From: Cupriavidus necator N-1
GTDB taxonomy: Bacteria; Pseudomonadota; Gammaproteobacteria; Burkholderiales; Burkholderiaceae
Length of the DNA: 64,000 nt
Direction: 5' to 3'
NCBI RefSeq assembly: GCF_000219215.1
Contig: NC_015727.1
Span: 744,001-808,000 of the forward strand
Both the position numbers and the translations under genes were made by a program. The notes beneath the pieces are model-generated. The model was not told where the DNA came from and made no database searches. It saw nothing but the letters and a program-made list of their open reading frames with translations. Below, piece after piece: positions 52,988 to 61,380 of this stretch (position 1 is the first letter of the stretch; each line of letters begins with the position of its first letter).

Positions 52988-53513
52988 GCGCAGGCCGTGA
53001 AGCGCCGCTCGACAACCTTTTTCTTGTAGCCGAGGTGTCGTGGCTGGAAGCGCACCTGTGACTCGGGGGTCAATGTTACTCCTACGCCCGGGGCCTTGCT
53101 GGCCAGCGTGGCCGGCGGTAGTACCGGAGGCGGCATCGCTGCGAGCGTTGGCAACATCGTGTGGGAGTCCGGGTCTTTGCCGGCATATGAGGCGTTCGGC
53201 AATCGACCACGGTCACACTGGTCCGGGCGTTGTCAGTCCCGAGGCATGTTGAATGAGCCGAAGGCAAGCGGGGCAGGGACGGGATTCGCCCGCAAACCGC
53301 GCACGAATCACATATCACGTCGCGAGACAAAGTGGACAAGACAGGAGATAACCCTGTGGTACGGGACGTGCATACGGATCTTGTAAGCTGTCTTGCCGCT
53401 ACCGGACCCTGCATATACGGTGAGAGAGGGACGGGAAAGACAGACGAGGGAGGTCTGGAACTGGCACCGCAGGTAGTTACAATTTCTGCGGCCACTGGCG
53501 GGAGGAAGCAGTC
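52988..53513. other. 526-bp stretch without a clear gene
   Basis: Short frames on the plus strand (for example SVGNIVWESGSLPAYEAFGN) do not resemble known proteins and have no ribosome-binding sites. The last 100 bases should hold the promoter of the STAS-like gene, which has GGGAGGAAG ahead of its start. Confidence 0.4.
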
Positions 53514-53906
53514 ATGATCGAGATCCTGAACGGCTTTCCAGACAACGTCGTCGCGGTCAGCGCCAGCGGCGAGGTTACACGGGAGGACTACGAGAAGGTG
53601 CTGATGCCCGCCGTCGACGCGGCAATCGCACGGCACGACAAGGTACGCATTTACTACGAACTCGGACCCGGCTTCGCCAGGATGGCGGTCGGCGCCATGT
53701 GGGATGACTTCAGACTGGGCGTGACGCGCTACCTGCACTGGGAGGGCATCGCGGTGGTAACGGATCTCGACTGGATCCGTCACGCCGCCGATATCTTTCG
53801 ATTCCTGGTGCCGGGCTATGTCAGGAGCTTCCAGATGGCCCAGTCCCGCGAGGCACGGGACTGGATCTCCGGTTCGCTCGATACGGCAGGCACGCGCGCT
53901 CGCTGA
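53514..53906 (+). CDS. SpoIIAA-like / STAS-SEC14-type protein
   Basis: 130 residues with a strong GGGAGGAAG ribosome-binding site. The pattern MIEILNGFPDNVVAVSASGE, VTREDYEKVLMPAVDAAIAR, KVRIYYELGPGFARMAVGAM, WDDFRLGVTRYLHWEGIAVV, TDLDWIRHAADIFRFLVPG is that of the SpoIIAA-like family (PF11964 type). These single-domain proteins are stress-associated but have no defined role. Stands alone. Confidence 0.85.
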   Translation: MIEILNGFPDNVVAVSASGEVTREDYEKVLMPAVDAAIARHDKVRIYYELGPGFARMAVGAMWDDFRLGVTRYLHWEGIAVVTDLDWIRHAADIFRFLVPGYVRSFQMAQSREARDWISGSLDTAGTRAR

Positions 53907-54027
53907 GCGGGGGGCGCACTTCACCTCTAGGATGCTGTTGAACTTGTCCGTCTGGGTCAGGAGGCCGGTGTCCGGGAGCACGAGAACGGGCCCCCGCCGC
54001 CTGCGTTTGCCAGGCGGATGCCGTGCG

Positions 54028-54165
54028 TTAACCGCTGGAGCTCATCGCGCTGAACTGCTGCGTCAGGTAAGTGCCGGTGTTTTTCACCTGCGCCATGATT
54101 ACGTCCAGCTGTGTGAACTGCGCGCGATAGTTGGCGATCCTATCGTTGACACGGTCCTGGCGTTG
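54028..54165 (-). pseudogene. C-terminal fragment of flagellar cap protein FliD
   Basis: Read leftwards: RQDRVNDRIANYRAQFTQLD, VIMAQVKNTGTYLTQQFSAM, ending SSSG and TAA-type stop at 54028. The RxxxxxxYRxQFTxLDxxxxxxxxTxxYLTQQF pattern is the conserved FliD C-terminus. The frame further upstream does not resemble FliD, so only the last 40-45 codons remain. No other flagellar gene is nearby. Confidence 0.7.
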
Positions 54166-54296
54166 CCATGAAGTCATACGTGGCTTTATTGCCGGCCTTA
54201 GAGGCGACTGGACGTGTCTTTCCGGCAACGCAATCTCTACTGCCAGTTCGCATTGATCGGTTTGCGAGCTGAAGAAATGGCAGCCTTGGAGGCGCA

Positions 54297-55739
54297 ATGA
54301 AGCTTGCCAGCACATCACGCACGGAGCAAAAGTTGGGGCCATCAATGGCGACCGCGAGTCGCACTTCCATGGACCAACCCGCCAAGCTCAACGCCGATTC
54401 GCTGGGCATCGTCGAATCGGTGATCATGGGCATCGCCGGCACCGCGCCCGCCTACAGCATCGAGATCACGACTTCCACAATCATCGGGACGGCTGGCACG
54501 TTGTCACCGGCGAGTATCCTGGTGTGCGGGCTCATCATGTTCGGCATCGCGTACGCGTTTATCAACATGAATCGTGCGCTGGCGAGCGCCGGTACCTCCT
54601 ATTCGTGGGTGAGCATGGTATTCGGGCGTGGGCTCGGCTTCTTTGCCGGCTGGGCGCTTCTCGTACTGTGCTGCGTGTTCATGGTTTCCGCCATGATTCC
54701 GGCGGCAAATGCCACGCTACTCATCTTTGATCGACCAATGATGAATAACGTGCACTACGTGACGCTGATCGCCGCCGCGTGGCTCACGTTTGTCAGCGCG
54801 GTGGTCGTCAAGGGCATCAAGCTCACCAGCTACGTGCAGGTGCTGATGACGATCATCGAGGGCGTCATCCTGCTCGCGATCATCGTCGCGAGCTTCTTCA
54901 CGTTCACACCTGCGCCGCAACACCCGTTCTCACTGGTCTGGTTCTGGCCCTTCGCGTTCTCGCCCGAGCTGTTCGCCAACGGCGCATTGGTGGCAATCTT
55001 CTTTTTCTACGGCTGGGACGTGACCATGAACCTCAGTGAGGAGACGCGAGACTCGAACCACATCCCGGGTCGCGCCGCGTTTTGGTCGATGGTATTCTTG
55101 ATGGCGTTCTTCCTCGTCTTCATCGTCATCACGCTGCTCGGCCTGTCGGATGCCGAGATCCAGCACTACAACACGAACATCATCTTCGCCATCGCGGAGA
55201 AGCTCTTCGGGCCGACTTGGGGCTACGTCTCGATCATCGCGGTACTGCTGAGCACGGTGGGAACGGTCGAGACGCAGATGCTGCAGTTCACGCGAACACT
55301 CTTTGCCAAGAGCCGCGACGGCGCACTCCACCCTCGCTATGCGCGTCTGCATCCGCGTTGGCGGACGCCACACATTGCTATCTTTTTCATCTGGATCACG
55401 GGGCTCGCGCTGCTGTTCGTGTCGTCTTACCTGCCAACCATCAACGTCATCCTGCAGGATTCGATTACAGCCATCGGCTTCCAGATCTGCTTCTACCTTG
55501 GGCTGACCGGGCTCGCCTGCGGCTGGTACTACCGCAAAATGCTGGCGCATGGATTGTGGCTTGCCGTGAGTCACGTTATCTGGCCGGCGGCAAGCGGACT
55601 TTTCCTCTTCTTCATCGCGCTTTACAGCATTCCGACCTTCGACTGGGTCACCAATTTCGTCGGTATAGGAGGCATTGCCATCGGTGCCATTCCGCTACTG
55701 CTGAACCGCAAGAAGATCTGGGTGACGCCAGCAGCCTGA
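54297..55739 (+). CDS. APC-superfamily amino acid permease
   Basis: 480 residues from ATG 54297 with TTGGAGG six bases before it; ATG 54345 is an alternative. Twelve hydrophobic helices; the first carries GIVESVIMGIAGTAPAYSIE (the APC GxG-type unwound helix). Others include FFAGWALLVLCCVFMVSAMI, FFFYGWDVTMNLSEETRDS and LFAKSRDGALHPRYARLHPR, typical of the APC family. It imports an amino acid or amine; the substrate is unknown. The upstream 130 bases come partly from the fliD fragment. Confidence 0.88.
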   Translation: MKLASTSRTEQKLGPSMATASRTSMDQPAKLNADSLGIVESVIMGIAGTAPAYSIEITTSTIIGTAGTLSPASILVCGLIMFGIAYAFINMNRALASAGTSYSWVSMVFGRGLGFFAGWALLVLCCVFMVSAMIPAANATLLIFDRPMMNNVHYVTLIAAAWLTFVSAVVVKGIKLTSYVQVLMTIIEGVILLAIIVASFFTFTPAPQHPFSLVWFWPFAFSPELFANGALVAIFFFYGWDVTMNLSEETRDSNHIPGRAAFWSMVFLMAFFLVFIVITLLGLSDAEIQHYNTNIIFAIAEKLFGPTWGYVSIIAVLLSTVGTVETQMLQFTRTLFAKSRDGALHPRYARLHPRWRTPHIAIFFIWITGLALLFVSSYLPTINVILQDSITAIGFQICFYLGLTGLACGWYYRKMLAHGLWLAVSHVIWPAASGLFLFFIALYSIPTFDWVTNFVGIGGIAIGAIPLLLNRKKIWVTPAA

Positions 55740-55827
55740 GCCGGGTCGGTGCAGCGCATTGACCGCAATGGTCACACGAAGCCGCCGCTCGAATGGCCGC
55801 ATGACGGTGAAGGCAAGCGGCAGTAAC

Positions 55828-55891
55828 TGGCCGGCTACTGACGTTGCCGTTTCGCTATCTCTGGATCGATAAGGCACGATAACCGGGCCTT
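55828..55891. repeat. 64-bp direct repeat, copy 2 (other copy at 29616-29679)
   Basis: Identical to the first copy over all 64 bases, same orientation. It lies in the gap 55740-56022 between the permease and parD; the rest of the gap has an AT-rich run (TTGATAACTATTATCAAGG, with inverted TTGATAA/TTATCAA at 55941-55957) that probably forms the parDE promoter/operator. Confidence 0.75.
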
Positions 55892-55940
55892 CCCGGTAGC
55901 CCTGTTTGAGGTGCATCTTATTCCACTTTTAGCTTGGAAA

Positions 55941-55957
55941 TTTGATAACTATTATCA
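55941..55957. promoter_or_regulatory. Dyad in the parDE promoter region
   Basis: TTGATAA and TTATCAA face each other across CTA, about 66 bp before the parD start, in the only AT-rich part of the region. A likely ParD binding site. Confidence 0.5.
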
Positions 55958-56022
55958 AGGGCGGTACACTTCATGACATTCGCCGTGCCCTTGCGCCCAA
56001 TCCTGTCTGAAGAGGAGCAAAT

Positions 56023-56292
56023 ATGATCAGTGCCGACCTTGGACAACAACTCGAGCGCTACGTGACCGAACTTGTCGCTTCGGGCCGCTATGGCTCAAAG
56101 AGCGAAGTACTGCGCGAAGGCGTGCGTCTGATTCAAGACCGCGAAGCGCAACTGACGGCGCTGGACGCGGCGCTCGCGCAAAGCCTGGCCGAGGCAGACG
56201 CGGGCTGCGGCACCGACGCAGCCACCGTGTTCGACCGCCTCGAGGCCAAATATCGCGCCGCGGCAGGCAGAGCGCCCGGGCGCGGCGCATGA
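56023..56292 (+). CDS. parD: ParD-type antitoxin
   Basis: 89 residues: RHH N-terminus (MISADLGQQLERYVTELVAS, GRYGSKSEVLREGVRLIQDR) and an acidic C-terminal arm (LDAALAQSLAEADAGCGTDA) that would wrap the toxin. GAGGAG precedes the start. It overlaps the toxin gene by ATGA, the standard parDE order. Confidence 0.92.
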   Translation: MISADLGQQLERYVTELVASGRYGSKSEVLREGVRLIQDREAQLTALDAALAQSLAEADAGCGTDAATVFDRLEAKYRAAAGRAPGRGA

Positions 56293-56594
56293 TCGTCGTT
56301 CGCCTGACGCCGCTGGCCGAGGCCGAACTCGAAGCCATCGCCGACTATATTGCTCGCGACAATCCGCGTCGCGCGCTCTCCTTCGTGCAGGAGTTGCGCG
56401 ACCGGTGCCTGTCGCTCGCAGACATGCCGCTTACCTTCCCGCTGGTACCCCGCTATGAGGACCGAGGCATCCGGCACCGCGTACACGGCAACTATCAGAT
56501 CTTCTACCGCGTGCTGGGCGATCCGCCTGCGCGAATCGACGTACTGCACGTGCTGCACAGCGCCCGCAACTATGCCGCGCTGCTGTTCGACTGA
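56289..56594 (+). CDS. parE: ParE-type toxin
   Basis: 101 residues of the RelE/ParE superfamily: VVRLTPLAEAELEAIADYIA, RALSFVQELRDRCLSLADMP, GIRHRVHGNYQIFYRV, RIDVLHVLHSARNY. The full-length fold is present, with no damage. ParE toxins block DNA gyrase; with ParD it stabilises the replicon. Confidence 0.92.
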   Translation: MIVVRLTPLAEAELEAIADYIARDNPRRALSFVQELRDRCLSLADMPLTFPLVPRYEDRGIRHRVHGNYQIFYRVLGDPPARIDVLHVLHSARNYAALLFD

Positions 56595-57131
56595 CGCCGC
56601 CCGACCTGAGTTCGGCGAACAACTCTCCCTGTCACCGGTAACTCGCTTCGCGGAGGTTTACCCGAGCGCGGACGTCGGGCAGCGAAGCGACGCGACCTCA
56701 AATGTCTACGCAGTGCGTAGACAATCAAAGTGGAGGGCGGTGCGCCATGATTGACTCTGCCTGGACCGCCCAAAGCGCATGCGTTGAACGCAGCCAGATT
56801 TGACCATAACGTCCGTAGAGCGAAAAATTTCTTTCGGTTGATGTCTCCCGGCATCGACGATGGCAATACGGCTACCATCGCAATCAGCGACTGCAGCAGG
56901 GCCGAAAAGCAAACGGGCAACGGTTCCAAAAGCGGGCTCGAATCGGACCCAGTCCATCAGACTCAAAGCAATGCAATGCCTTGCTGATGCACACCGATGG
57001 GCTGAGGCATCGAAGCAGCCCTAATGCTTGCTGTACATTGTTGTGGCGGCCAAAGAGCCGCTCATGCGAGACAATAATACGCCGCGCCACCGCAGGCCTG
57101 TTGCAGTGGCCGGTCTTTATTCGGGGATGAT
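56595..57131. other. 537-bp stretch without a gene
   Basis: No gene is recognised on either strand. It contains a perfect 10-bp inverted repeat TGTCTACGCA-G-TGCGTAGACA at 56703-56723. The end of the stretch, with GGGGATGATATG, leads into the PIN-domain gene. Confidence 0.45.
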
Positions 57132-57914
57132 ATGGGTCAATGGGGCGTGGTTTTGGTCGATCTAGAAAATGTCCAGGCGATCGATTTTTCAAGTCTCGGC
57201 GAAGCAAGCCTCATCGTCTTCGTCGGCGAAGGGCAAAAGAAAATCCCGATCGAGCTGGCCATGGGGCTGCAGGCTCTAGGGGAGAAAGGGCATTGGGTGC
57301 GTGCGAGCGGGACTGGGCCCAACGCTCTCGACTTCCACATCGCCTTCGAACTCGGGCGCATGATCGAGGCAGGCGAGAAAGGCCCAGCGATTGTGCTCTC
57401 CAGGGACAAAGGCTTCGATCCGCTGCTCACGTGGCTTAACACCGAATTCGGCGTGCCGGCCCGTCGGGTGGAATCGCTTGATGAGGCCTTCAAAGGCCCA
57501 ACGCATGCGTCCGATCCCCCAGTGAAGGCATCGGAGCACAGCGCTAGCCCAGCGCCAGAGTCCGCCGCGCTCCAAAAGGAGTGGCCGGCGGGGCCTGAGG
57601 CGAAGGGGCCCAGCGCCAAGCGAATGCCTGCGCCGAACACGAAGGCGAGCAAGGCGCGGCCTGCCGTGAAGCCGTCGGCATCCAAGGCGGGGAAGGCCGC
57701 CGGCAAGAGGCCAAGTGCAGAACTAGCGCGAGAGATTCTCGCGCGCTCGCAAAAGGTGGCTAGGCCGAGAAGGCGAGTCACGCTTGCCAAGCACATCGAA
57801 GCCATGTTCAAGGCACACGCGATCGCCGACCGCGAAGTGCAGGCCATTATCGCCAAGCTTCTCGCCAATCGCTCGATCAGCGACAACGAGGGCGCCATCA
57901 GCTATCATTTCTGA
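57132..57914 (+). CDS. PIN-like (NYN-type) domain protein with a Lys/Ala-rich linker
   Basis: 260 residues. Residues 1-110 form a PIN/NYN-like nuclease fold: VVLVDLENVQAIDFSSLGEA (Asp10, Glu12), IVFVGEGQKKIP, ASGTGPNALDFHIAFELGRM (Asn, Asp), AIVLSRDKGFDPLLTWLN (Asp pair). Residues 125-205 are a disordered Lys/Ala/Pro/Ser linker (KASKARPAVKPSASKAGKAA). The C-terminus (LAKHIEAMFKAHAIADREVQ, AIIAKLLANRSISDNEGAIS) looks like a small helical nucleic-acid-binding unit. It is a single gene without an antitoxin, so not an ordinary toxin. Role unknown. Confidence 0.8.
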   Translation: MGQWGVVLVDLENVQAIDFSSLGEASLIVFVGEGQKKIPIELAMGLQALGEKGHWVRASGTGPNALDFHIAFELGRMIEAGEKGPAIVLSRDKGFDPLLTWLNTEFGVPARRVESLDEAFKGPTHASDPPVKASEHSASPAPESAALQKEWPAGPEAKGPSAKRMPAPNTKASKARPAVKPSASKAGKAAGKRPSAELAREILARSQKVARPRRRVTLAKHIEAMFKAHAIADREVQAIIAKLLANRSISDNEGAISYHF

Positions 57915-58109
57915 CCGGCTATTCGGCTGTCGCGCACTCGCGATCCCCGCACAGTAGCGCGGGCACTTCGACATCACGAGCAAGAATGGCGGCGAGCGCA
58001 ATTTGAGTGCGTCTTCAAGTGTGCCGCCGGCGAGCGGGGCCTCCGGGGTCACGTATGCGCATAGCGTTCTCGCATAATAGAGCCGCTCGAATGGGGCTAT
58101 GCGCCGTAC

Positions 58110-58680
58110 TTACTCAATGTCTGATCAGCTCAGCCGCTCAAACCAGGCCTTCAAAATCTTCGTTCCGTGGGTCGAATGAAGCCAATCTCGGCTGCCAAGG
58201 TCCCCGATCACAAGGGAACTTAGCTACTTTGTCACGGAGCCGGCTGACACACCGCCTCGAGACTCGACCGATTTTTGGCACCAATCACGCGTTCCACTGT
58301 TGAATTTCCCTGTAAAGCAGAAGCTTTGCCCCGCAAACACGATTGAAGGGGCGGGGTTACAAAGCGGAAGCGAGGTGCTATCGCTTGCCTCGCCCACTTG
58401 AGGCGCGGTATTGCCGCCGACAGCAGCAAGGAGCAGATCGAGAATTTCCCGTTCTTCTTCGGAATCCACTTTTCCATCGGCCAGTGCTGCTACCAACCTG
58501 GGATATATGGCCTTTGCTGGCCACTGATCGGCAGCAGCTCGATTGGCGTTTAGCCAAGAAAGCAGGAATTCCACCTCGCCTTGATGGACCATGCCGTCGG
58601 CCAACACTCCCTTAACTATGCCAATCAACTCATCGATCTGACGTTCCGCCACGGCCTCGCCTCGATAAGCCGAATTGAGC
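58110..58680 (-). pseudogene. TerB-like/BRCT-domain gene with an internal stop, truncated at both ends
   Basis: Read leftwards: AERQIDELIGIVKGVLADGM, FLLSWLNANRAAADQWPAKA, LVAALADGKVDSEEEREILD (TerB-like), then a BRCT start IVFAGQSFCFTGKFNSGTRD, KSVESRGG and SVTK. A TAG stands at 58224-58226, yet the frame continues LSSLVIGDLGSRDWLHSTHG, TKILKA, the proper BRCT continuation. A sense codon has become a stop. The start is lost near 58680 where kfrA sequence begins, and the end diverges after TKILKA. Bases 57915-58109 hold no gene. Confidence 0.75.
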
Positions 58681-58734
58681 GGTTGCCCTTGCGACCACGG
58701 GCCGCGTCGAGCGGTGCGAAGCGGGGGCCGGACG

Positions 58735-59020
58735 GAACTGGAGACGGGCCGGCGCCAGCTGGACGCGTTGCGAACCAAATTCTCGACGGAGCTGGAGCGG
58801 GCCCGCGAGGCGGTGACGCTCGCGCAGGAACGCGCTGAAGCCAGTGAGCGGCGCAGCTTGCGCGAACTGGGCCAGGAGCGTACGGCGCGCCAGAAGAGTG
58901 AACGCACGGCCGAAGACCTGCGCGGCGAACTGGCGGCGGCACGCCACGAGGCGCGCGATGCGGCCGTGGCGCAGGTGGAGGGACGCGCTAAGCTGGAAGC
59001 GCAGGCCGCAGCGCTGGTCA
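58735..59020 (+). pseudogene. Coiled-coil fragment of a second kfrA-like gene
   Basis: The frame reads ELETGRRQLDALRTKFSTEL, ERAREAVTLAQERAEASERR, SLRELGQERTARQKSERTAE, DLRGELAAARHEARDAAVAQ. It is about 75-80% identical to residues 165-260 of the protein at 51016. The DNA-binding domain is missing and the frame leaves kfrA at about 59020. It seems to be the remains of a separate kfrA copy rather than a recent duplication, since silent changes are many. Confidence 0.75.
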
Positions 59021-59433
59021 TGCAACACTCGAAACTGGTCGCCAATCGACACGGTCACGCTCAATCCGGAGCGCGAGATTGCCGTGCCCACCGGTATCGG
59101 GGTAACCGACGCCGCCGCCACCCTCCGGTTTTTCGTCCGCGCCTTTGAGCCGCAGTCCTCGCTGGCTGGCCAGCGCAGGTCGCAAATAGAGCCCTCCACG
59201 CAACTTCTAGATGGTTGGCCCCCGACCAGGTTGACTGCCTCCAGCCTCTTGTCCTTGTTACGAGATGATGAAATCGCTTTGGATCCGTGGACTATCTGTG
59301 GCCATAAGCGTCTTAGTGTTTCCCCGATTGTCTTATCAAATGTATGCACCAATAATCCTGCCCTCAACCGGCACCGTACGAGCGCAGCGACGCTCCGGGG
59401 CCAAGTTCAAGAACAACAAGGTAGAAGGGCCAC
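59021..59433. other. Stretch of about 410 bp without an assigned gene
   Basis: Several frames are open on both strands; the minus strand frame with RNKDKRLEAVNLVGGQPSRS is the most protein-like but has no recognised family or start. No feature is called. Confidence 0.35.
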
Positions 59434-59694
59434 GTGTTTCGATTCGAGTATGGGACGACCAATGTCTACGCACTGCTTGGCTTCGAGGACGCCGAGGAAA
59501 TTCCGTTGAAAGCGGAAATCGTGAAGGACATGACGGCATGTATGAGAGCCGCAGGCATTAGCTTGTCCGAGGCTGCAGCCATGCTGGGGACGCTTCAGTC
59601 GGATCTCGCCCTGGTTCTCTGCGGTAAGTTTCAAGACATCGGCGCAGATGAGTTGCGCGGTTGGCTCGCACGCCTTACCTCCCGGTCGTGGTGA
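59434..59694 (+). CDS. XRE-like antitoxin-type protein (86 aa), no toxin partner
   Basis: Begins MFRFEYGTTNVYALLGFEDA, EEIPLKAEIVKDMTACMRAA, then a helix-turn-helix GISLSEAAAMLGTLQSDLAL and FQDIGADELRGWLARL. The NVYAxLGFxDAEExxxKAxxxxxM pattern is that of XRE-type antitoxins paired with RelE/HigB-like toxins. No toxin gene precedes it; it is thus the second orphan antitoxin in the window. Start codon choice is uncertain. Confidence 0.75.
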   Translation: MFRFEYGTTNVYALLGFEDAEEIPLKAEIVKDMTACMRAAGISLSEAAAMLGTLQSDLALVLCGKFQDIGADELRGWLARLTSRSW

Positions 59695-59922
59695 TTGCAG
59701 CGCCATCGCCCAAAAGAGGGTTGTCCGGTTACGCCGGTATCTAGCCTTCAGTGCCCCAGATAGTCGAATGACACAGAACGGAAAAATCACCGCGCTACTC
59801 TGGCGCGGCAGCGTTATTTGTTGGCGCCACGTGCATACGTGGTAGTGGTGGTCGAAAGCCGAACACAGAATCGGGACGACCGGAAGACAGGGGTCAAACA
59901 AACTTTGTGAGAGACAAGCAGG

Positions 59923-60666
59923 ATGACGAAACGCATTGCATTGGTGACTGGCGGTATGGGCGGTTTGGGGGAGGCCATCAGCCTCAGGCTGCATGACGCT
60001 GGCTATAACGTGGTCGTGACGCATACGCCAGGCAACCCGAATGTGAACAACTGGCTCGCCATTATGGAAGCTGCCGGCCGCAATTTCCGTGCGTACGCGA
60101 TGGACGTTGCGGACTATGATGCCTGCCAGGCAACGGTGGCAAAGATTCTTGCCGAGGTCGGGCAGGTCGACATCCTGGTGAATAACGCCGGCATTACCCG
60201 CGACATGGCCTTCAAGAAGATGGACAAGGTCAACTGGGACGCTGTGATTCGCACCAACCTGGATTCGGTGTTCAACGTGACCAAGCCTCTGTGCGAAGGC
60301 ATGGTGGAGCGGGGCTGGGGGCGCATCATCAATATCTCGTCCATTAATGGTTCGAAGGGTGCGTTCGGGCAAACCAACTATGCGGCCGCGAAGGCGGGTA
60401 TGTACGGGTTCACGAAGTCGCTTGCGCTGGAGGTGGCTCGCAAGGGGGTGACGGTCAACACGATCTCTCCGGGTTACCTGGCGACCAAGATGGTCACCGC
60501 TGTGCCGCAGGAGGTCATGGATACAAAGATCCTGCCTCAGATTCCGGTGGGGCGCCTTGGCAAGCCCGAGGAAGTGGCAGCCCTGGTTGCCTATCTGTGC
60601 TCCGAGGATGCGGCCTACGTGACCGGATCCAATATTGCGATCAACGGCGGGCAGCACATGCAATAA
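59923..60666 (+). CDS. phaB: Acetoacetyl-CoA reductase (NADPH)
   Basis: 247 residues, the usual length. Rossmann motif TGGMGGLG at residues 9-16, VNNAG at 87-90, and the catalytic set Ser140, Tyr153, Lys157 (SSINGSKG and YAAAKAG). It makes (R)-3-hydroxybutyryl-CoA, the monomer for polyhydroxybutyrate. phaC and phaA are not adjacent; a phasin gene follows in the same direction, so this is a satellite phaB locus as seen in bacteria with several PhaB copies. Confidence 0.95.
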   Translation: MTKRIALVTGGMGGLGEAISLRLHDAGYNVVVTHTPGNPNVNNWLAIMEAAGRNFRAYAMDVADYDACQATVAKILAEVGQVDILVNNAGITRDMAFKKMDKVNWDAVIRTNLDSVFNVTKPLCEGMVERGWGRIINISSINGSKGAFGQTNYAAAKAGMYGFTKSLALEVARKGVTVNTISPGYLATKMVTAVPQEVMDTKILPQIPVGRLGKPEEVAALVAYLCSEDAAYVTGSNIAINGGQHMQ

Positions 60667-60670
60667 CCGA

Positions 60671-60717
60671 GGGGGGCGGGACATGGTTCGTTAGCGACAC
60701 CGTGCCCCCCTTATTTT
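60671..60717 (+). terminator. Probable terminator after phaB
   Basis: A GGGGGGC arm at 60671 pairs with GCCCCCC ending at 60710 around a partly paired loop (ACATGGTTCG against CGACACCGTG), followed by TTATTTT. It lies five bases after the phaB stop and 29 bp before the phasin start. Confidence 0.65.
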
Positions 60718-60745
60718 GCGACATCATTCACCATCGGAGAGTAGC

Positions 60746-61324
60746 GTGGTCCTTACTCAAGAACAAATTCTGGCGGTACATCAATCCAACCTCGAATCCC
60801 TGTGCAGCCTGACATCCAAGGCCATCGAGGGCTATGAGAAGCTCGTTGAGCTGAATATGCAGGTTGCGAAAACGGCTCTGACGAAAAATCTGGACGGCGT
60901 CAGGCGCGCGCTCTCTGCCAAAGAGCCGCGGGAATTTCTGGAGGTTCACGTGTCGCTGGTGCAGCCGGCTGGCGAGAAGGCCATGGCATACGCCCGCCAC
61001 GTCTATGAAATCACGTCGGAAACACAGAAAGAGCTCGCCAAAGTGGCAAAGGCCATGCTGACTGAGGGCTCACAGAAACTGCGAGAGAGTGTCGACAACC
61101 TCGCCAAGAATGCGCCGGCCGGCACGGAATCGGCCGTGGCGATCGTGAAGTCGGCTATTGCCGCCGCCGACAATGCCTACGAGTCGGTGGAGAAGGCCGC
61201 GGCGCAGGCCGTGGAAATTGCTGAATCCAATATCCAGGCCGTCGCCACCGTGGCAACGAATGCCGTACAGCAGGTCGGCGTGACGGCTCGTGCCGCCTCG
61301 AAGAATACTTCGGCTTCCGCCTGA
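60746..61324 (+). CDS. phaP: Phasin (PHB granule-associated protein)
   Basis: 192 residues from a GTG at 60746 with CGGAGA five bases upstream; the ATG at 60716 lies inside the terminator region and is less likely. Phasin-2 pattern: FLTPEQ-like LTQEQILAVHQSNLESLCSL, AIEGYEKLVELNMQVAKTAL, VSLVQPAGEKAMAYARHVYE, ITSETQKELAKVAKAMLTEG. The Ala/Val/Glu-rich C-terminal half (AAAQAVEIAESNIQAVATVA) is amphipathic and coats granules. Functionally linked with phaB. Confidence 0.93.
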   Translation: MVLTQEQILAVHQSNLESLCSLTSKAIEGYEKLVELNMQVAKTALTKNLDGVRRALSAKEPREFLEVHVSLVQPAGEKAMAYARHVYEITSETQKELAKVAKAMLTEGSQKLRESVDNLAKNAPAGTESAVAIVKSAIAAADNAYESVEKAAAQAVEIAESNIQAVATVATNAVQQVGVTARAASKNTSASA

Positions 61325-61346
61325 TCCTGCCGCAGCGATCCTCTGA

Positions 61347-61380
61347 AGCCCGGCCTGCCTCGGCCGGGCTGCTTCTTCTT
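61347..61380 (+). terminator. Rho-independent terminator of the phasin gene
   Basis: AGCCCGGCC and GGCCGGGCT pair across TGCCTC, 23 bp after the phasin stop, followed by GCTTCTTCTT. Stem of nine G/C-rich pairs. Confidence 0.85.

Noticed and set aside
58224..59045. Single 273-residue minus-strand protein joining the BRCT part to the complement of kfrA
   Set aside because: The right half is the antisense of the kfrA coiled coil; only the part left of about 58680 is family-like.
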